The position numbers were made by a program, and so were the translations under genes. A stretch of 64,000 nucleotides of DNA, taken from Streptomyces tanashiensis. GTDB lineage: Bacteria; Actinomycetota; Actinomycetes; Streptomycetales; Streptomycetaceae. Positions 17,431 through 26,594 of this stretch are shown piece after piece. Under the pieces are notes generated by a model. The model saw nothing but the letters and a program-made list of their open reading frames with translations. It ran no database searches and was not told where the DNA came from. Numbering within the stretch: position 1 is the stretch's first letter; each line of letters starts with the position of its first letter. The stretch covers positions 496,001 to 560,000 of the forward strand of contig NZ_BMRZ01000001.1 of the NCBI RefSeq assembly GCF_014648895.1. The letters run 5' to 3'.

Positions 17431-18288
17431 TCAGGCCGCGGCGCCCGCGCTCCAGCGGCCGAGGACCGGCTCGGCGAGGGTGCGGGCGGGGCGGCACAGG
17501 GTCTGCCCGTGGAGGTCGAACAGCTCGTCGCGCGAGGAGAAGCGGCCGAGGTCCGTCCGGAGGTGGGCGGACAGGTCGCAGGGCGCCGACCCGGCGCACG
17601 CCGCCGGCGCGTCCCAGTCGACGGTGGTCCGGGCGACGGCCTCGAAGAGCGTCTCCGCGCCGGAGTTGGTGAACCCGCCGCCGTGCTCCGCCGGGCCCAG
17701 CCCGGTGAAGAGCTCCGCGATGGGCACCCAGACGCTCTCGTCGGCTCCGGTGCTCGCGTCGGCGCCGGTGTCCCCGTCGGCGCCGGTGTGTCCGGCCGCG
17801 CCCGTGTTCCCGTCCGCGCCGTCCAGCCGGAACTCCGGCCAGGCCAGCAGGACCTCCTCCGGGACGAACGCGCGGAGCTTCGGGAACCTCGGGTACCAGA
17901 AGGTGCCGTCGACGAGCAGGCCGCGCACCCGGGTCTCCACGCCGAGGGACCGGGCCACCGCCTCCAGGACCGCCATCCGCTGGCTGCACGAGCCGCGGCC
18001 GAGCCGCAGCGTGCGCGACACCCGGCGCCGGTCCTCGACGGAGTACACCGGCCGTACGGCGGTCACGAGGATGCCGTGCGCCACCTGGAGCCGGGCCCGG
18101 TCGGTGACCGCGCCCCGCGCCTCGGACTCACGCAGCACGCGGGCCACGAGGGCGGTCACGAGCGGGTGCTCCCGGTCCAGGATCGGAGTGGGCCGGGTGG
18201 ACCCGGGGACCTCACCGGCGGGCGCCTCGGCGCCACGGGTGCGGTCCGTCAGGACGGTGCGGACAGGCATCAGCAGACGGCTGGTCAT
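17431..18288 (-). CDS. Transglutaminase-like protein
   Basis: 285 residues from ATG at 18288, chosen for GGGGGAAG six bases upstream; the frame is open to 18336. The N-terminal half contains a transglutaminase-like core, RLGRGSCSQRMAVLEAVARS, with the nucleophile-type Cys near residue 99, followed by GVETRVRGLLVDGTFWYPRF. A clear catalytic His is not where the family has it, so activity is doubtful. A low-complexity Gly/Ala/Asp/Thr stretch (about 150-175, DGADGNTGAAG-type repeats) interrupts the domain. No signal peptide. It is convergent with sdhB and there is no operon partner. Confidence 0.65.
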   Translation of the reverse strand: MTSRLLMPVRTVLTDRTRGAEAPAGEVPGSTRPTPILDREHPLVTALVARVLRESEARGAVTDRARLQVAHGILVTAVRPVYSVEDRRRVSRTLRLGRGSCSQRMAVLEAVARSLGVETRVRGLLVDGTFWYPRFPKLRAFVPEEVLLAWPEFRLDGADGNTGAAGHTGADGDTGADASTGADESVWVPIAELFTGLGPAEHGGGFTNSGAETLFEAVARTTVDWDAPAACAGSAPCDLSAHLRTDLGRFSSRDELFDLHGQTLCRPARTLAEPVLGRWSAGAAA

Positions 18289-18378
18289 GTCGTACTTCCC
18301 CCTCGCCGGCGGCCCGCCCGGGCCGCCCGGCACCATCCTCCTCCGCCCGGTCCCGCACCGGCACTCGGGTCCCCTCTC

Positions 18379-19404
18379 TCAGAGCCAGCCCGCGCGGTAG
18401 GCCGCCCAGTCCTCCTCGCGCGCGGCGAAGTCCACGTACAGGGCCAGGCCGAACCGCTCGCGGCCGGGGTCGGTCCGGCCGAGGCCGAGTCTCGCGCCCC
18501 TGACGGCCGCGGCGACCGTCTCCGCGTCCTCGTGGTGACCGAGGTCGTCCTCGTGGAAGAACGGGAGCCCCATCAGCAGGTCCGTGCTCTCGGGCGTCAC
18601 TTCGAGGGCGAGGGCCGTCTGCTGGGCGACGTACCCGCCGTACAGGCTCTCCAGTGGCATCCAGGTGTCGTACGACATGACGGCGATCTGGTCGACGCGC
18701 CGCGCGACCTCGCCGAAGAACTCCTGCGACCACCACTTCTCGCTGCCGTTCGAACTGAGCGCGCCCAGCGCCGTGTGGGCGCCCGGCAGCGGGTCGATCT
18801 GGTGGGCGGCGACCGAGAGCGGGGCCTTGCGGGCGCGGGTCAGCTTCCCGAGGTCGTCGAGGAGGGAGAGGTAGTCCCGGTCGTCGGAGTGCAGCGGCTC
18901 CAGGTCGAAGTGGACCCCGTCGAAGCCGGCGTCGAGGATCTGCCGGGCCGAACCCACCACGGCGCGGCGCGACCCGGCGTCCTCCAGGCGCAGCCCCACC
19001 GGCCCCTCGGAGGCCAGGACGTCGCCGAGCCAGGCCTGGACCCGTATTCCGGGCATCGCGCGGTGCACCCCGTCGATCAGCCATCGCGCCCGGGGGTACT
19101 TCGCCGCCGGGAGGGTGCCGTCGTGCTCCAGGGGCCCGGCGTGCACGTACAGGTCGCGTATGCCGCTGTCCTTCAGCCGCGCGGCGAGGGCCGCGAGGTC
19201 GGCGTCCTTCTTCCGTCCGTCGACCCAGGCGTGCCCGATCCAGAACGCGTCCTTGCCGCGGGTCCGCGCGTCGTCCCTGAGGTCTCCCGCGTAACTGACG
19301 CGCAGGGCCAGGGCGCCGAAGAGCGGGGGCACCACGAGCAGCAGGACGACACCGAGGACGAACCAGCGCCCCCGCCTCCACACACGCCTCAGCCGTCCGT
19401 CCAC
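18379..19404 (-). CDS. Membrane-anchored GH18-like (TIM-barrel) protein
   Basis: 341 residues. A basic N-terminus and one hydrophobic helix (WFVLGVVLLLVVPPLFGALAL) anchor it, with the rest outside. The domain resembles glycoside hydrolase family 18 barrels. DGVHFDLEPL (about residues 160-169) matches the DxxDxDxE strand with His in place of the second Asp and keeps the catalytic-type Glu. IAVMSYDTWMP fits the later SxGG/MxYD barrel strand, and a Trp-rich end follows. It could act on wall glycans, but substrate and activity are inferred only from the motif. The gene stands alone, and its start is near a divergent TPM-domain gene. Confidence 0.65.
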   Translation of the reverse strand: MDGRLRRVWRRGRWFVLGVVLLLVVPPLFGALALRVSYAGDLRDDARTRGKDAFWIGHAWVDGRKKDADLAALAARLKDSGIRDLYVHAGPLEHDGTLPAAKYPRARWLIDGVHRAMPGIRVQAWLGDVLASEGPVGLRLEDAGSRRAVVGSARQILDAGFDGVHFDLEPLHSDDRDYLSLLDDLGKLTRARKAPLSVAAHQIDPLPGAHTALGALSSNGSEKWWSQEFFGEVARRVDQIAVMSYDTWMPLESLYGGYVAQQTALALEVTPESTDLLMGLPFFHEDDLGHHEDAETVAAAVRGARLGLGRTDPGRERFGLALYVDFAAREEDWAAYRAGWL

Positions 19405-19556
19405 CCGAGCCCCCCAAGAGCCGTCGCGTCACTGGAACCACCGTAGCGGCGGCTACTGACAGTGACGTCCTGGCGGGGGAAACGGTTTCGGGACGCGACG
19501 AGTCCGTGGTGTCGGCCCGGTCGCGGGACGGCATACCCGGACATAGCCTCACCTCT

Positions 19557-21668
19557 GTGACGCGAATAGCCACCCGAGCCCTTCTCGCGATGCTGGTGGC
19601 GGCGTGGTGGCTCCTCGTGCCCGCCGTGCACGGCGCCCACGCCGACGACCCCGTCGTCCTGTCCCGGGACGGCCAGATCACCGACCGGGTGGACGCCCTC
19701 GGCGACCGCCGCGCCTCCGTGGTCCAGGCCCTCGACCGGCTCTACGACGACCGGCGCGTCCAGCTCTTCGTCGTCTACGTGCGGGACTTCTCCGGGCGCT
19801 CAGGCCAGAGCTGGGCCGACGCCACCGCGGAGCGCAACGCGCTCCGCCTCGACGACGTCCTGCTCGCCGTCGCGACCCACGACCGGCAGTACGGCTACTC
19901 GGCCGACCCCGACTCCCGCCTCACCCAGGCCCAGCTCGACGAGGTCGCGCGGACCGCGATCGAACCCGCCCTGCGGCAGAACGACTGGGCCGGCGCCGCC
20001 ATCGGCGCGGCGAACGGCTACGACGCCGTCCTCGCCGGCCGGCCCGTCCCCACCCCGACGCTCACCCCCGGGCCGGCCGACCCCGGTGCCGCGCCCGACG
20101 ACGGCACCTCGGCGACCGACCTCGTGCTGCCCCTGGTCCTCGTCGGCGGCGCGGGGGCCGTGGCGGCCTACGCGTACACCAAACGGCGGCGGCGCGCCGA
20201 GACCCGTACGACACCGGGGGGCGGCCGGGGCTGGGGCCCTCCGAAGGAGACCGCTCCGCCGTCCCTGGAGGAACTCGACGGGGAGGCCCGCCGGACGCTG
20301 GTCGCCACCGACGACGCCGTCCGCACCAGCCAGGAGGAACTCGGATTCGCGTCGGCCCAGTTCGGCGAGGAGGCGGTACGCCCGTTCACCGGGGCGGTCG
20401 ACTTCGCCCAGGAGCAGCTGACGGCCTCGTTCCGGCTGCGGCAGAAGCTCGACGACTCCTTCCCCGAGGACGACTCGACCCGCCGGGCCATGCTGGACGA
20501 GATCCTCCGGCGCTGCGCCGAGGCGAACGCCCGTCTCGACGCCGAGACGGAGGACTTCGACCGCCTCCGGGCCCTGGAGCGCACGGCTCCCGAGGCGCTG
20601 GGCACGGTGGAGGCGGCCTTCCGCGAGCAGACCGGCCGGATCGGGACGGCCGAGGCGTCACTGGCCGCGATGCGCGAGCGGTACGCGGAGACGGCGGTGG
20701 CGCCCGTCGCCGGCGACGTCGAGCAGGCGAAGGACCGGCTCGTGTTCGCGACGACCCACGTCAACCAGGCCCGGCAGCAGATCGACGCCGGTGACAACGG
20801 CGGGGCGGCCGTGCACATACGGGCCGCCGAGGGCGCCGTGGACCAGGCGGCCCGGCTGATCGAGGCGGTCGACCGGCGGGCGCAGGAGCTGGCCGAGGCC
20901 GAGGGGAAGCTGCCGGGGGCGCTCGGGGAGACGGACGCGGACCTGGCGGAGGCCGGCGGCTTGCTGAAGGGGACCGCGGAGGGGGTGTCCACGGCCGATC
21001 TGCAGGGCCGGATCGCGCGCGCCGAATCGGTGATCGCCGAGGTGCGGCGGGGCGTGGACGCCGGGCGGTACGACCCGATCGACGCGCTGCGCCGGGTCGA
21101 GGAGGCCGACGCGGCGCTCGACGAGGCGCTGGAGGGCGCACGGGAGCGCGAGTCGGGCACGCGGCGCGCCCGCGCGCTCCTCGATCAGGTGATGCTGACG
21201 GCCCGTTCGGCGATCGGGGCGGCCGCCGACTACGTCACCACGCACCGGGGCGCGGTGGGCAGCGAGGCCCGTACGCGCCTTGCCGAGGCCCAGCGCCGCT
21301 GGGAGAAGGCGCGGTCGCTCGCGGCCGCCGACGACCCCCAGGCGGCGTTGGCGGAGGCCCAGCAGGCGGACGCGCTGGCCCGGCGGGCGCAGGACCTCGC
21401 CGAGCAGGACGTCCGGACGTATGGGAACCCGAACGGCCTGGGCGGTGTAACAGGGGTGGGAGGAAGCGGTGGCGGCGGGCTCGGCGGTGCGGTGCTCGGC
21501 GGCATCATCCTCGGCGGACTGTTCGGCGGTGGACGGGGAGGCGGACATGGGGGGTTCGGTGGAGGTCAGGGTGGCGGGGGTTTCGGGGGCGGAGGTCTCG
21601 GCGGCGGGCCCGGCAGCTTCGGCGGCAGCGGCACGCGCGGCCGGCTGGGCGGCGGAGGCCGTTTCTGA
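19557..21668 (+). CDS. TPM-domain membrane protein with coiled coil and Gly-rich tail
   Basis: 703 residues from GTG at 19557. A -10-like TAGCCT lies seven bases upstream and no ribosome site is visible, so it may be leaderless. Order: signal peptide (1-33), TPM domain (about 35-160, DPVVLSRDGQITDRVDAL and DVLLAVATHDRQYGY), Pro-rich link, one membrane helix (about 186-205), Arg-rich stop-transfer, then a long Ala/Glu/Arg coiled-coil region (about 240-620), and a tail of Gly-Gly-Phe repeats (640-703). TPM domains occur in photosystem repair and envelope-stress proteins. PspA is encoded 44 bases downstream on the same strand, so the pair probably acts in membrane maintenance. Confidence 0.85.
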   Translation: MTRIATRALLAMLVAAWWLLVPAVHGAHADDPVVLSRDGQITDRVDALGDRRASVVQALDRLYDDRRVQLFVVYVRDFSGRSGQSWADATAERNALRLDDVLLAVATHDRQYGYSADPDSRLTQAQLDEVARTAIEPALRQNDWAGAAIGAANGYDAVLAGRPVPTPTLTPGPADPGAAPDDGTSATDLVLPLVLVGGAGAVAAYAYTKRRRRAETRTTPGGGRGWGPPKETAPPSLEELDGEARRTLVATDDAVRTSQEELGFASAQFGEEAVRPFTGAVDFAQEQLTASFRLRQKLDDSFPEDDSTRRAMLDEILRRCAEANARLDAETEDFDRLRALERTAPEALGTVEAAFREQTGRIGTAEASLAAMRERYAETAVAPVAGDVEQAKDRLVFATTHVNQARQQIDAGDNGGAAVHIRAAEGAVDQAARLIEAVDRRAQELAEAEGKLPGALGETDADLAEAGGLLKGTAEGVSTADLQGRIARAESVIAEVRRGVDAGRYDPIDALRRVEEADAALDEALEGARERESGTRRARALLDQVMLTARSAIGAAADYVTTHRGAVGSEARTRLAEAQRRWEKARSLAAADDPQAALAEAQQADALARRAQDLAEQDVRTYGNPNGLGGVTGVGGSGGGGLGGAVLGGIILGGLFGGGRGGGHGGFGGGQGGGGFGGGGLGGGPGSFGGSGTRGRLGGGGRF

Positions 21669-21712
21669 GGACGGCCGTCCTCTCCCTTCTGTCCCTCTCA
21701 AGGAGAAGAGCC

Positions 21713-22423
21713 ATGAGCAGCAAGCAGACCGTCCTCGGCCGGGTCACCCAGCTGGCGAAGGCGAACATCAACGCCCTCATCGACCAGGCGGAGGATCCGC
21801 AGAAGATGCTGGACCAGCTCATCCGCGACTACTCGAACAACATCGCGGAGGCGGAGGAGGCGGTGGCGGCGACCATCGGCAACCTCCGGCTGATGGAGCA
21901 GGACCACCAGGAGGATGTCGACGCGGCGAAGGAGTGGGGCGGCAAGGCGCTCGCCGCGAGCCGGAAGGCGGACGAGCTGCGGAGCGGCGGGCAGACGGCG
22001 GAGGCGGACCGCTTCGACAACCTGGCGAAGGTGGCGCTGGGCCGCCAGCTGCAGTCGGAGAAGGAGGCGCGGACGGCGGAGCCGACGATCGCCGCGCAGA
22101 CCGAGGTGGTCGGCAAGCTCAGGACGGGCCTGGACCAGATGAAGGCGAAGCTGGGCGAGCTGAAGGCCAAGCGCGACGAGCTGGTCGCCCGCGCGAAGTC
22201 GGCCCAGGCGCAGAACCGGATGATGGACGCCGTGAAGAGCATCGACGTGCTCGATCCGACGAGCGAGCTGAGCCGCTTCGAGGACAAGGTGCGCCGGGAG
22301 GAGGCGAAGGCGCTGGGCAAGCAGGAGCTCGCCGCCTCCTCCCTGGACGCCCAGTTCGAGCAGCTGGACGCGCTCGGCGACAGCGCCGAGATCGAGGCCC
22401 GGCTGGCCGCGCTCAAGGGCTGA
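21713..22423 (+). CDS. pspA: Phage-shock protein A / IM30 family
   Basis: 236 residues, almost all helical coiled coil: QTVLGRVTQLAKANINALID at the N-terminus (the amphipathic membrane-binding helix), EDPQKMLDQLIRDY, then long Ala/Glu/Lys heptads to LDALGDSAEIEARLAALKG. Length and the PQKML motif fit PspA. AAGGAG lies seven bases before the ATG. PspA proteins polymerise on damaged inner membrane and limit proton leakage. It follows the TPM-domain gene and is probably co-expressed. Confidence 0.93.
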   Translation: MSSKQTVLGRVTQLAKANINALIDQAEDPQKMLDQLIRDYSNNIAEAEEAVAATIGNLRLMEQDHQEDVDAAKEWGGKALAASRKADELRSGGQTAEADRFDNLAKVALGRQLQSEKEARTAEPTIAAQTEVVGKLRTGLDQMKAKLGELKAKRDELVARAKSAQAQNRMMDAVKSIDVLDPTSELSRFEDKVRREEAKALGKQELAASSLDAQFEQLDALGDSAEIEARLAALKG

Positions 22424-22458
22424 TCCGTCGCTTCCTCGCGTCTGTGTGGGAGCCCCTC

Positions 22459-25029
22459 TCAGAACATGCTGAGGAGCTGCTCCACCGTGGGCTCCGCCGC
22501 TCCTTCGCCGTCCGGCAGGGCCAGTTCGAACCAGACGGTCTTGCCGCGCGGGGTGCGGCGCGAGCCCCAGGAGGAGGAGAGCAGCCCGACGAGCTGGAGG
22601 CCGCGGCCGCCCTCGTCGGTGTCCCGGGCCCGCCGGCGCCGCGGCTGGACCAGGCCGGCGTCCCAGACCTCGCAGACGAGGGTGCGGTCGCGCAGCAGGC
22701 GCAGCCGGATCTCCCCCTCGCCGTAGCGCAGGGCGTTGGTGACGAGCTCGCTGACGAGGAGTTCGACGGTGTCGACGAGCGGTTCGAGGTCCCAGGCGGC
22801 GAGCTGGGCGCGGGCGAGTTCGCGGGCCCGGCCGACCGAGCGGGGTTCCCTGGGCAGCCGCCAGTCGCCGACCGCCTCGCTGGGGAGCCCCTGGATCCTG
22901 GCCATGAGGAGGGCGATGTCGTCCTCGCCGTGACCGGTGTTCAGGCTGGTGAGGACCCGGTCGCAGACGTCCTCCAGGGGACGGGCCGGATCGGTGAGGG
23001 CACGCCGGAAGGCCTGGAGGCCCTCGTCCAGGGGGTGGTCCCGCGACTCGACGAGCCCGTCGGTGTAGAGGGCGAGGAGAGCGCCCTCGGGCAGCTCGAC
23101 CTCGACCTCCTCGAAGGGTTCCCCGCCGACGCCGAGGGGCATCCCGGGGGGTACGTCGAGGAGCAGGGCCTCCTCGCCGGGTTCGACGAGCACCGGCGGA
23201 AGGTGCCCGGCGTTGGCGAAGGTGCAGCGGCGGGTGACCGGGTCGTAGACGGCGTAGACGCAGGTGGCGAGGTAGACCTCGGAGAGTTCGGGGCCGCGGT
23301 TCTTGTGGGTGCGGGACTGCTGCGCGCCGATGGGGGCGCCCAGGCCGCGGGCGATCTCGTCGAGGTGGGAGAGGACCTCGGCGGGCTCCAGGTCGAGCTG
23401 GGCGAGGGTGCGGACCGCGGTGCGGAGTTCGCCCATGGCGACGGCGGCGCGCAGGCCGCGGCCCATGACGTCGCCGATGACGAGGGCGGTGCGGTGGCCG
23501 GGGAGTTCGATGACGTCGAACCAGTCGCCGCCGACCTCGGTGGCGGCGGTGCCGGGGAGGTAGCGGCAGGCGATGTCGAGTCCGGCGGCCTCGGGGTCGC
23601 CGGGCGGGAGCAGGCTGCGCTGGAGGATCAGGGCCCGCTCGTGCTCGCGGCGGTAGAGGCGCGCGTTGTCGATGCAGACGGCGGCGCGGGCGGCGAGTTC
23701 GACGGCGAGGGCCCGGTCGCGCTCCCCGAAGGTCTCGCTGCCCTTGGTGCGGGAGAACTGGACGAGGCCGACGACGGTGTCGTGGGCGACCATCGGGACG
23801 ACCAGGGTGGACTGGACGAGGTCTCCCTCGGAGCCCGGGACCGTCCGGATGCGGCCGGTGCGCAGGGCTCCGGCGCAGGGCGAGTTGAAGGGGTAGCGGT
23901 GGACGGCCCCGACCTCGATGGGTACGGGTCCGCAACAGCCGCTGCCCGCGCCGTGCCCCTCGTCGGTTCTGAGGGGGGTGTCGGAGACGGCGCTGGCGAA
24001 GGCGACCCTGCGGAGTTCGGCGCTGCCCGCCCCGTAGCCGACGTCGTGGGAGTTCCCCCACCGGCCGGGCGGTGCCTCGTCGCCGGTGAGGAGGCCCTGG
24101 TAGAGGTCGACGGAGGCGAGGTCGCAGAAGCCGGGTACGGCGACGTCGAGGAGCTCGCGGGCGGTGGCCTCCAGGTCGAGGGAGTTGCCGATGCGGGCGC
24201 CGGCCTCGTTGAGCAGGGCGAGGTTGCGGCGGGCGCTGGCGGCTTCCCTGGCCGCGTTGTGACGGCGCGTGACGTCGATGCCGAGCCCGGCGACTCCGAT
24301 CGGGCGGCCGGAGCCGCTGTGCACGCGGTAGAGGTTGATGGACCAGTGGCGGCGGTCCCTGGCGCCGGGGGCGGCGCCGACGATCTGGAAGTCGGTGACG
24401 GACTCGCCGGTCTCCAGGACCCGCCGGAGCGCGGTGGTCATCCGGTCGGCCTCGGCGCGGTTGAGGTAGTCGTGGACGGTCCGGCCCCGGTGGTCGTCGG
24501 CCTCGCCGCCGAAGACGGTGGCGAAGCGCCGGTTGGCCCGCTTCACGGTGAGGTCGGTGCCGAAGAGAAGGAAGCCGAAGGGGGATTGGCCGAATATCGC
24601 CTGGGAGGCGGCGAGGTCGGTCTCGATCCGGCGGAGGGCGCGCACGTCCACGACGATGCACAGCGCGGCCCGTTCCCCGGTCTGGGTCTCGCTCGGCATG
24701 ACGTACATCTCGGCGATGCCGCGGGGCCGGTCCTCGCCGGGCATGCGGAACGGGACGAGGCCCGTCCACTCCTTGCCGTCGAGGATCTCCTTGACCCGCC
24801 GGTGGCCGCGCTCGCGCAGGTCGGCGGGCATGAAGGCCTCGACGGGGTCCTTGCCCCTGGCCTCCTCGGCGGTGACCCCGAAGAGGTCCACGGCCCTTCG
24901 GCTCCACTGCTCGACGAGGCCGTCGGGCCCGATCGAGAAGGACGCCACCCGGATGTAGTCATAGATGGAGCCGGGCGGGCTGCTCTGCCACACGACGCCG
25001 CCGCTCGCCGTCTCAGGTATCTCGCTCAC
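22459..25029 (-). CDS. PAS-PAS-GAF-SpoIIE phosphatase with C-terminal RsbW-like kinase domain
   Basis: 856 residues. Two PAS domains (about 22-130 and 135-255), a GAF domain (about 270-455), a PP2C/SpoIIE phosphatase domain with GGDWFDV (500-506), GDVMGRG (519-525) and HGEDDIALLMAR (near 705), then a HATPase_c domain with LVSELVTNALRYG (near 757) and DEGGRGLQLVG. This is the common actinobacterial regulator type that dephosphorylates an anti-anti-sigma factor and also carries an anti-sigma kinase-like domain. A Cys pair in the GAF domain (GSGCCGP) is notable. It has no signal peptide. A free-standing RsbW-like gene follows upstream on the same strand (25174-25596). Confidence 0.92.
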   Translation of the reverse strand: MSEIPETASGGVVWQSSPPGSIYDYIRVASFSIGPDGLVEQWSRRAVDLFGVTAEEARGKDPVEAFMPADLRERGHRRVKEILDGKEWTGLVPFRMPGEDRPRGIAEMYVMPSETQTGERAALCIVVDVRALRRIETDLAASQAIFGQSPFGFLLFGTDLTVKRANRRFATVFGGEADDHRGRTVHDYLNRAEADRMTTALRRVLETGESVTDFQIVGAAPGARDRRHWSINLYRVHSGSGRPIGVAGLGIDVTRRHNAAREAASARRNLALLNEAGARIGNSLDLEATARELLDVAVPGFCDLASVDLYQGLLTGDEAPPGRWGNSHDVGYGAGSAELRRVAFASAVSDTPLRTDEGHGAGSGCCGPVPIEVGAVHRYPFNSPCAGALRTGRIRTVPGSEGDLVQSTLVVPMVAHDTVVGLVQFSRTKGSETFGERDRALAVELAARAAVCIDNARLYRREHERALILQRSLLPPGDPEAAGLDIACRYLPGTAATEVGGDWFDVIELPGHRTALVIGDVMGRGLRAAVAMGELRTAVRTLAQLDLEPAEVLSHLDEIARGLGAPIGAQQSRTHKNRGPELSEVYLATCVYAVYDPVTRRCTFANAGHLPPVLVEPGEEALLLDVPPGMPLGVGGEPFEEVEVELPEGALLALYTDGLVESRDHPLDEGLQAFRRALTDPARPLEDVCDRVLTSLNTGHGEDDIALLMARIQGLPSEAVGDWRLPREPRSVGRARELARAQLAAWDLEPLVDTVELLVSELVTNALRYGEGEIRLRLLRDRTLVCEVWDAGLVQPRRRRARDTDEGGRGLQLVGLLSSSWGSRRTPRGKTVWFELALPDGEGAAEPTVEQLLSMF

Positions 25030-25173
25030 GCGACCGTCCCCTCCAGCTCACCGCACCGGACCGGCCATGCCCGCAGTATTCAATACGGCAGGCCCCGACG
25101 GCACGACGTTCACGATCACAGGGTGGTCTCGTTCGTCCCTCGCCGAGTACCGGTGATCGTTGTCCCACCCTGT

Positions 25174-25596
25174 TTACTCACCAGGGAGAGCCAGCTCGAA
25201 CCATACGGTTTTGCCCGTCCTTCCTCTACGGGTTCCCCAGCGGCGTGCGGAACAGGCCACGAGACCCAGGCCGCGACCCCCCTCGTCCTCGGGTCCCGGG
25301 GCCCGCTCGGTCGGTGGATCCGGAAGCGGATCGGAGACCTCCACCAGGAGCGCCGGCGGATGCGCGGGGTCGGCGCCGTCGGAGCGGGGGCGGACGAGCC
25401 GGACCCCGATGGGGCCGGAGGCGTACCGCAGGGAGTTGGTCACCAGCTCGCTGACCAGCAGGACGGTCACATCGCCGAGGGCCGTGTCGAGCTCCCAGGC
25501 GCGCAGGGTCGCACGCACCGCGTGGCGGGCCGTGCGCACGGCGTTCGCCTCCGCCGGGAAGTGCCACTCCGCGCGGTCGCCGTCGGTGTCGATCAC
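25174..25596 (-). CDS. RsbW-like ATP-binding protein (HATPase_c)
   Basis: 140 residues starting at GTG. Single GHKL ATPase domain: FPAEANAVRTARHAVRATL at the start, N box LLVSELVTNSLRYASG, G boxes DEGGRGLGLVACSARRWG, end GKTVWFELALPGE. The C-terminus is nearly the same as that of the neighbouring multidomain phosphatase, so the two HATPase domains are related. This family includes anti-sigma kinases. It may regulate a sigma factor or its antagonist together with the phosphatase downstream on the same strand. Confidence 0.85.
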   Translation of the reverse strand: MIDTDGDRAEWHFPAEANAVRTARHAVRATLRAWELDTALGDVTVLLVSELVTNSLRYASGPIGVRLVRPRSDGADPAHPPALLVEVSDPLPDPPTERAPGPEDEGGRGLGLVACSARRWGTRRGRTGKTVWFELALPGE

Positions 25597-25739
25597 ACCC
25601 GATCACTTCCCCAGCCGTGCGTCAGCAGGAAGGTTCACGCCCCCTCCCAAGGGGACATTCTGGACATACCCGCTATATGGTGCGGGATATCCCGTCGGGG
25701 GCGTCAGCGGGCGCACGGTGGCACGAACGGCGTAGGAAG

Positions 25740-26219
25740 TCAGCCGCGCGCTCCGTCGACGGGGGCCGGCGGCAGCCTCAGCGCGGCCTCGGCGACGGCG
25801 GGGCGGTCCTGGTCGAGCCAGTCGACCGAGTCCAGCTCGTGCCGGGAGAGCCAGCGGAGCTCGTCGTGGTCCTCCAGGGGACGCGGTTCGCCGGAGAGCA
25901 GCCGGGCGGTCCACACCCGCAGGACGTATCCGGGCTTCAGGGGCCACTCGCCGGGGATGCGCTCGCCCGGCTCGACCTCGACACCGAGCTCCTCCCGGAG
26001 CTCGCGGACCAGGGCCTCTTCCGGGCTCTCGCCCGGTTCGAGCTTGCCGCCGGGCAGTTCCCAGCGGCCGGCGAGCTCGACGGGGGCGCTGCGGCGCGCC
26101 GCGAGCAGCCGCCCCCGGTCGTACAGGGCGCCCGCGACGACCACGACGCCGGCTCCCTGGCCGGGGCCGGCGTCGCGCCGGGGCTCGTGGGGCGTGGGGT
26201 CGGTGGTGCGTTCCGTCAT
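25740..26219 (-). CDS. Nudix hydrolase (MutT-like)
   Basis: 159 residues. A complete Nudix box runs from GGKLEPGESPEEALVREL into REELGVEV, with all metal-binding Glu. The N-terminus is disordered (TERTTDPTPHEP), then VVVVAGALYDRGRLLAARR. WELPGGKLEPGE and the short length fit the MutT type that hydrolyses (deoxy)nucleoside triphosphates such as 8-oxo-dGTP or 5-methyl-dCTP; the exact substrate cannot be assigned. A 59-codon SPOR-like gene lies 40 bases upstream on the same strand. Confidence 0.88.
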   Translation of the reverse strand: MTERTTDPTPHEPRRDAGPGQGAGVVVVAGALYDRGRLLAARRSAPVELAGRWELPGGKLEPGESPEEALVRELREELGVEVEPGERIPGEWPLKPGYVLRVWTARLLSGEPRPLEDHDELRWLSRHELDSVDWLDQDRPAVAEAALRLPPAPVDGARG

Positions 26220-26259
26220 GGGCGCGAGGGTAGCCCGACCCGGTCGGTGCCCGCCGGGG

Positions 26260-26439
26260 TCAGAGGGCGGGGGTGCCGATGCGTTCGACCCAGTAGAGCT
26301 GCTTGTGGCCGCGGTCGTCGAGGCTGTCCGCGATCTTCTGGGCTTCGTCCTTGGTCGCGTACCGCCCCACCCGGTAGCGGTTGCCGTTGTCGTCCTGCCG
26401 TATGACGAGCCAGGGAAGAACAGGGCCGCTGTCGGTCAT
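26260..26439 (-). CDS. Small SPOR-like protein (59 residues)
   Basis: A complete reading frame of 59 codons, too short for usual length cut-offs, starts at ATG 26439 (MTDSGPVLPWLVIRQDDNG) and ends PAL at 26260. GGAGG lies about ten bases before the ATG. The protein has the SPOR-like pattern YRVGRYATKDEAQKIADSL followed by GHKQLYWVERIG. It has no signal peptide. Codon use is typical of the genome. The strong third-position GC and the domain-like sequence argue that it is real. It probably shares a transcript with the Nudix gene. Confidence 0.8.
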   Translation of the reverse strand: MTDSGPVLPWLVIRQDDNGNRYRVGRYATKDEAQKIADSLDDRGHKQLYWVERIGTPAL

Positions 26440-26594
26440 CAGGCTTCTCCCTCCGCCGGTCCGGGCACCGCCAAGGATCTCCGGGAAACCGCAATCCGCA
26501 TATGCCGGAGCTTACGCCTGACCTTCACACAGCGGATACGGGTTTTCACAAAGAGGCACGGATCGGCCGGGAACCGACGGAGGGAGGCCGAAGG

